A stretch of 15,413 nt of DNA, from assembly GCA_007124535.1 (NCBI GenBank), contig SLEY01000695.1, positions 1-15,413 on the forward strand, written 5' to 3'. The notes under the pieces are model-generated. The model was not told the DNA's origin. It did no database searches and saw only the letters and a program-made list of their open reading frames with translations. Positions within the stretch are counted from its first letter, which is position 1. Every line of letters begins with the position of its first letter. Both the position numbers and the translations under genes were made by a program. Shown here piece after piece: positions 12,863-15,413 of the stretch. This DNA comes from Planctomycetaceae bacterium (GTDB lineage Bacteria; Planctomycetota; Planctomycetia; Pirellulales; Pirellulaceae).

Positions 12863-15412
12863 ATGTACGAAAGATTTACCGACCGGGCGCGAAAGGTGAT
12901 GCAACTGGCGAACCAGGAAGCGCAGCGGTTCAACCACGAATACATCGGGACCGAACATATCCTGCTGGGATTGGTCAAGGAGGGCAGTGGCGTGGCGGCC
13001 AATGTCCTGAAGAATCTGGACGTGGACTTGCGGAAGATCCGCCTGGAGGTGGAGAAGCTTGTCCAGAGTGGTCCGGAGATGGTGACCATGGGCAAGCTGC
13101 CGCAGACGCCGCGGGCCAAGAAGGTGATCGAGTATTCGATGGAAGAGGCCCGGAATCTGAACCACAATTATGTGGGGACCGAGCATATCCTTCTTGGGCT
13201 GTTGCGTGAACAGGAGGGTGTGGCGGCTCAAGTGTTGATGAATTTGGGGCTCAAGCTGGAGGATGTCCGGGAGGAGGTCCTGAATCTGCTGGGGCACGGA
13301 TTGGAGAGCGAGGACGACATGGGGGATCGCAGCCGGAGCGAAGAGCGTTCGGAGACGCGTTCCAAGGGCAAATCGAAGACGCCCGCTTTGGACAGTTTTG
13401 GTCGGGATCTGACCCAGCTGGCTCGGCAAAACAAACTGGATCCCGTGATTGGCCGCGAGCGGGAGATTGAACGGGCGATTCAGATCCTTTGCCGACGGAC
13501 GAAGAACAACCCGGTCCTTTTGGGCGAGGCGGGGGTCGGCAAAACGGCCATTGTGGAAGGCTTTGCTCAACGCGTGATCAGCGGCAACGTGCCCGATCTG
13601 CTGAACGAAAAGCGGATCGTCGTGTTGGACTTGGCCATGATGGTGGCGGGGACCAAGTACCGCGGCCAGTTCGAGGAGCGGATCAAGGCGGTGATGAACG
13701 AGGTTCGGCGGGCGAAGAACACCATCCTGTTCATCGACGAACTGCACACGCTGGTCGGCGCCGGGGGGGCCGAAGGGGCGATTGACGCGGCAAATGTCTT
13801 GAAGCCGGCGTTGGCCCGCGGCGAGATCCAATGCATTGGCGCGACAACGCTGGACGAGTATCGCAAATACATCGAGAAAGACAACGCCCTGGCTCGGCGG
13901 TTCCAGGAAATCATCGTCGATGCGACCACCAAGGGCGAGACGATCGAGATCCTCAAGGGCTTGCGCCCGCGGTACGAAGAGCACCATCGGGTGCAGATCA
14001 CGGACGACGCGATCGAAGCCGCCGTCGAATTGTCCGAGCGCTATGTCACGTCCCGCTGTCTGCCCGACAAGGCGATCGACGTCATCGACGAATCCGGCGC
14101 CCGAATCCGCTTGCGCTCGATGACCCGTCCGCCGGATTTGAAGGAGATCGACGAGGATGTGGAGCGGTTGAACAAGGAGAAGGAGGAAGCGGTCGCCAAT
14201 CAGGACTTTGAGAAGGCGGCGGCCTTGCGGGATCAGGCGGACAAGCTGAAGCGAAAGAAGGAGCAAATCACCCGCGAGTGGCGGGAAAAATCGGCCATGA
14301 CCGATGGGGTGGTGGACGAAGAGGTGATCGCCGAGGTCGTTTCGAAAATGACCGGCGTACCGCTCACCCGGCTGTCGACGGAAGAGAGTTTGCGCCTGAT
14401 GCAGATGGAACAGGAACTGCACCGCCGCGTGGTCAGCCAGGAGAACGCGGTGGCGGCGGTCGCTCGTTCTGTCCGCCGCAGCCGCAGTGGTCTGAAGGAC
14501 CCCCGGCGGCCGACCGGGTGCTTCATCTTTGCCGGCCCGACGGGTGTGGGCAAGACCCTCTTGGCCAAAGCCTTGGCCGAATACCTGTTCGGTGACGAAG
14601 ACGCGCTGATCCAGATCGACATGAGCGAGTACTCGGAGAAGCACAACGTCAGCCGGCTGATCGGCGCCCCACCCGGCTATGTGGGCTATGAGGAAGGTGG
14701 CCAGCTGACCGAAAAAATTCGCCGCCGACCCTACTCCGTCGTGCTGCTGGACGAAATCGAGAAGGCGCATCCGGAGATCTTCAATACGCTGTTGCAGGTC
14801 ATGGAAGAAGGGCGACTGACCGATGCCTTTGGCCGCAAGGTCGATTTCCGCAACGTGGTCCTGATCATGACCACCAACGCCGGTGCGGATGCGATCAAGA
14901 ACGAATCCGGTTTCGGCTTCCAGCAACCCGATCAGGATGCCAGTTACGAGAGCATGAAGAGCCGGGTGCAGGAGCAGATCGAAAAGGTCTTCCGTCCCGA
15001 GTTCCTCAACCGCTTGGACGACGTGATCATCTTCCGGCATCTGACGCACGAAGATCTGAAGGCGGTGGTGGAATTGGAACTGGCCCATGTCCGCCAGCGA
15101 TTGGCCGAACGCGGTTTTTCCTTGGAATTGACCGAAGCGGCCAAGGAGTTCTTGATCAAGGCGGCCTGCAAGGACATCGACTTCGGGGCCCGCCCGTTGC
15201 GCCGAGCGATCGAAAACCGGGTCGAAGATCCGCTTTCGGAAGAACTGCTCCGAGGGACCTTCCAAGGCAAGAACAAGATCTGCATCGACGTGTTCAAGGA
15301 CGACGAGGGCAAGGTCCGCCGACTGGACTTTCAGGGCGAAGTCGTCGAGGAGCCCGTGGCCAAGGAACCGGAACCCGTCGGGGCCGGCGCCGCCGATACC
15401 GAACGCTCCTGA
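12863..15412 (+). CDS. clpC: ATP-dependent Clp protease ATP-binding subunit ClpC
   Basis: ClpC is a hexameric AAA+ unfoldase that feeds substrates to the ClpP peptidase in the cytoplasm. The protein is complete at 849 residues, a usual length. Two Clp-N repeats (about 1-70 and 78-145, each with YIGTEHILLGL or YVGTEHILLGL) bind adaptors and substrates. The first AAA+ domain has Walker A GEAGVGKT (221-228) and Walker B D292-E293 (LFIDELHT). A UVR-like middle domain lies at about 432-472 (NQDFEKAAALRDQ), the feature separating ClpC from ClpA. The second AAA+ domain has Walker A GPTGVGKT (558-565) and Walker B D630-E631 (VVLLDEIEKAHPE). A SGFGF stretch after it sits where ClpP-binding loops occur. 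The C-terminus is Glu-, Pro- and Ala-rich. The ATG has AGAGG at 12853-12857, five bases upstream. The stop is one base before the window end, so any terminator lies outside. Confidence 0.98.
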   Translation: MYERFTDRARKVMQLANQEAQRFNHEYIGTEHILLGLVKEGSGVAANVLKNLDVDLRKIRLEVEKLVQSGPEMVTMGKLPQTPRAKKVIEYSMEEARNLNHNYVGTEHILLGLLREQEGVAAQVLMNLGLKLEDVREEVLNLLGHGLESEDDMGDRSRSEERSETRSKGKSKTPALDSFGRDLTQLARQNKLDPVIGREREIERAIQILCRRTKNNPVLLGEAGVGKTAIVEGFAQRVISGNVPDLLNEKRIVVLDLAMMVAGTKYRGQFEERIKAVMNEVRRAKNTILFIDELHTLVGAGGAEGAIDAANVLKPALARGEIQCIGATTLDEYRKYIEKDNALARRFQEIIVDATTKGETIEILKGLRPRYEEHHRVQITDDAIEAAVELSERYVTSRCLPDKAIDVIDESGARIRLRSMTRPPDLKEIDEDVERLNKEKEEAVANQDFEKAAALRDQADKLKRKKEQITREWREKSAMTDGVVDEEVIAEVVSKMTGVPLTRLSTEESLRLMQMEQELHRRVVSQENAVAAVARSVRRSRSGLKDPRRPTGCFIFAGPTGVGKTLLAKALAEYLFGDEDALIQIDMSEYSEKHNVSRLIGAPPGYVGYEEGGQLTEKIRRRPYSVVLLDEIEKAHPEIFNTLLQVMEEGRLTDAFGRKVDFRNVVLIMTTNAGADAIKNESGFGFQQPDQDASYESMKSRVQEQIEKVFRPEFLNRLDDVIIFRHLTHEDLKAVVELELAHVRQRLAERGFSLELTEAAKEFLIKAACKDIDFGARPLRRAIENRVEDPLSEELLRGTFQGKNKICIDVFKDDEGKVRRLDFQGEVVEEPVAKEPEPVGAGAADTERS

Positions 15413-15413
15413 A

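Noticed and set aside
12647..15265. Open frame of 872 codons on the minus strand, opposite clpC
   Set aside because: It is the complement of a strongly conserved, full-length ClpC. Codon bias in GC-rich genes often leaves the antisense frame open. The translation is rich in His, Gln and Leu and shows no recognisable domain.

Overview
The window looks like ordinary chromosome from a member of the Planctomycetota, probably Pirellulales-like. The basis is the GC-rich base composition, a ClpC with a typical planctomycetal Clp-N sequence, and several small or membrane protein families that I recall only from planctomycetes. No database search was possible, so lineage and families rest on motif reading and memory. 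I see no mobile element, CRISPR array, rRNA or tRNA. Thirteen complete protein genes and one partial gene fill the window, and no gap between genes reaches 300 bases.

Layout, left to right. A membrane protein gene runs off the left edge on the minus strand (1-286). Divergent from it are a PAPS-dependent sulfotransferase (417-1613) and apolipoprotein N-acyltransferase lnt (1679-3355). A strong sigma-70-like promoter with a palindrome in its spacer (3397-3426) precedes three unknown envelope genes: an anchored coiled-coil protein, a small single-pass protein and a multi-pass protein (3494-5571). A minus-strand atypical short-chain dehydrogenase (5592-6506) converges on them. Next come two exported trypsin-fold proteins in tandem: an intact Ser protease with a C-terminal PDZ (6736-7791), then a catalytically altered relative with its PDZ nested inside the protease fold (7876-8916). 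An M32 metallocarboxypeptidase with a small lipoprotein gene upstream (8918-10661, minus) converges on the pair with a one-base gap. A small coiled-coil protein (10926-11180) faces thiE (11262-11993, minus). Last is a membrane/TPR-like gene followed by clpC (12266-15412).

Much of the content concerns the cell envelope and protein quality control: lipoprotein maturation (Lnt) and a candidate lipoprotein substrate, exported HtrA-like proteins, a peptide-trimming carboxypeptidase and the cytoplasmic ClpC unfoldase. The most unusual object is the protein at 7876-8916. It has His to Ser and Ser to Cys at the catalytic positions, and a PDZ domain inserted where HtrA proteases carry their L3 sensor loop. 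Beside an intact protease it suggests a regulatory or ligand-sensing partner; that role is inference.
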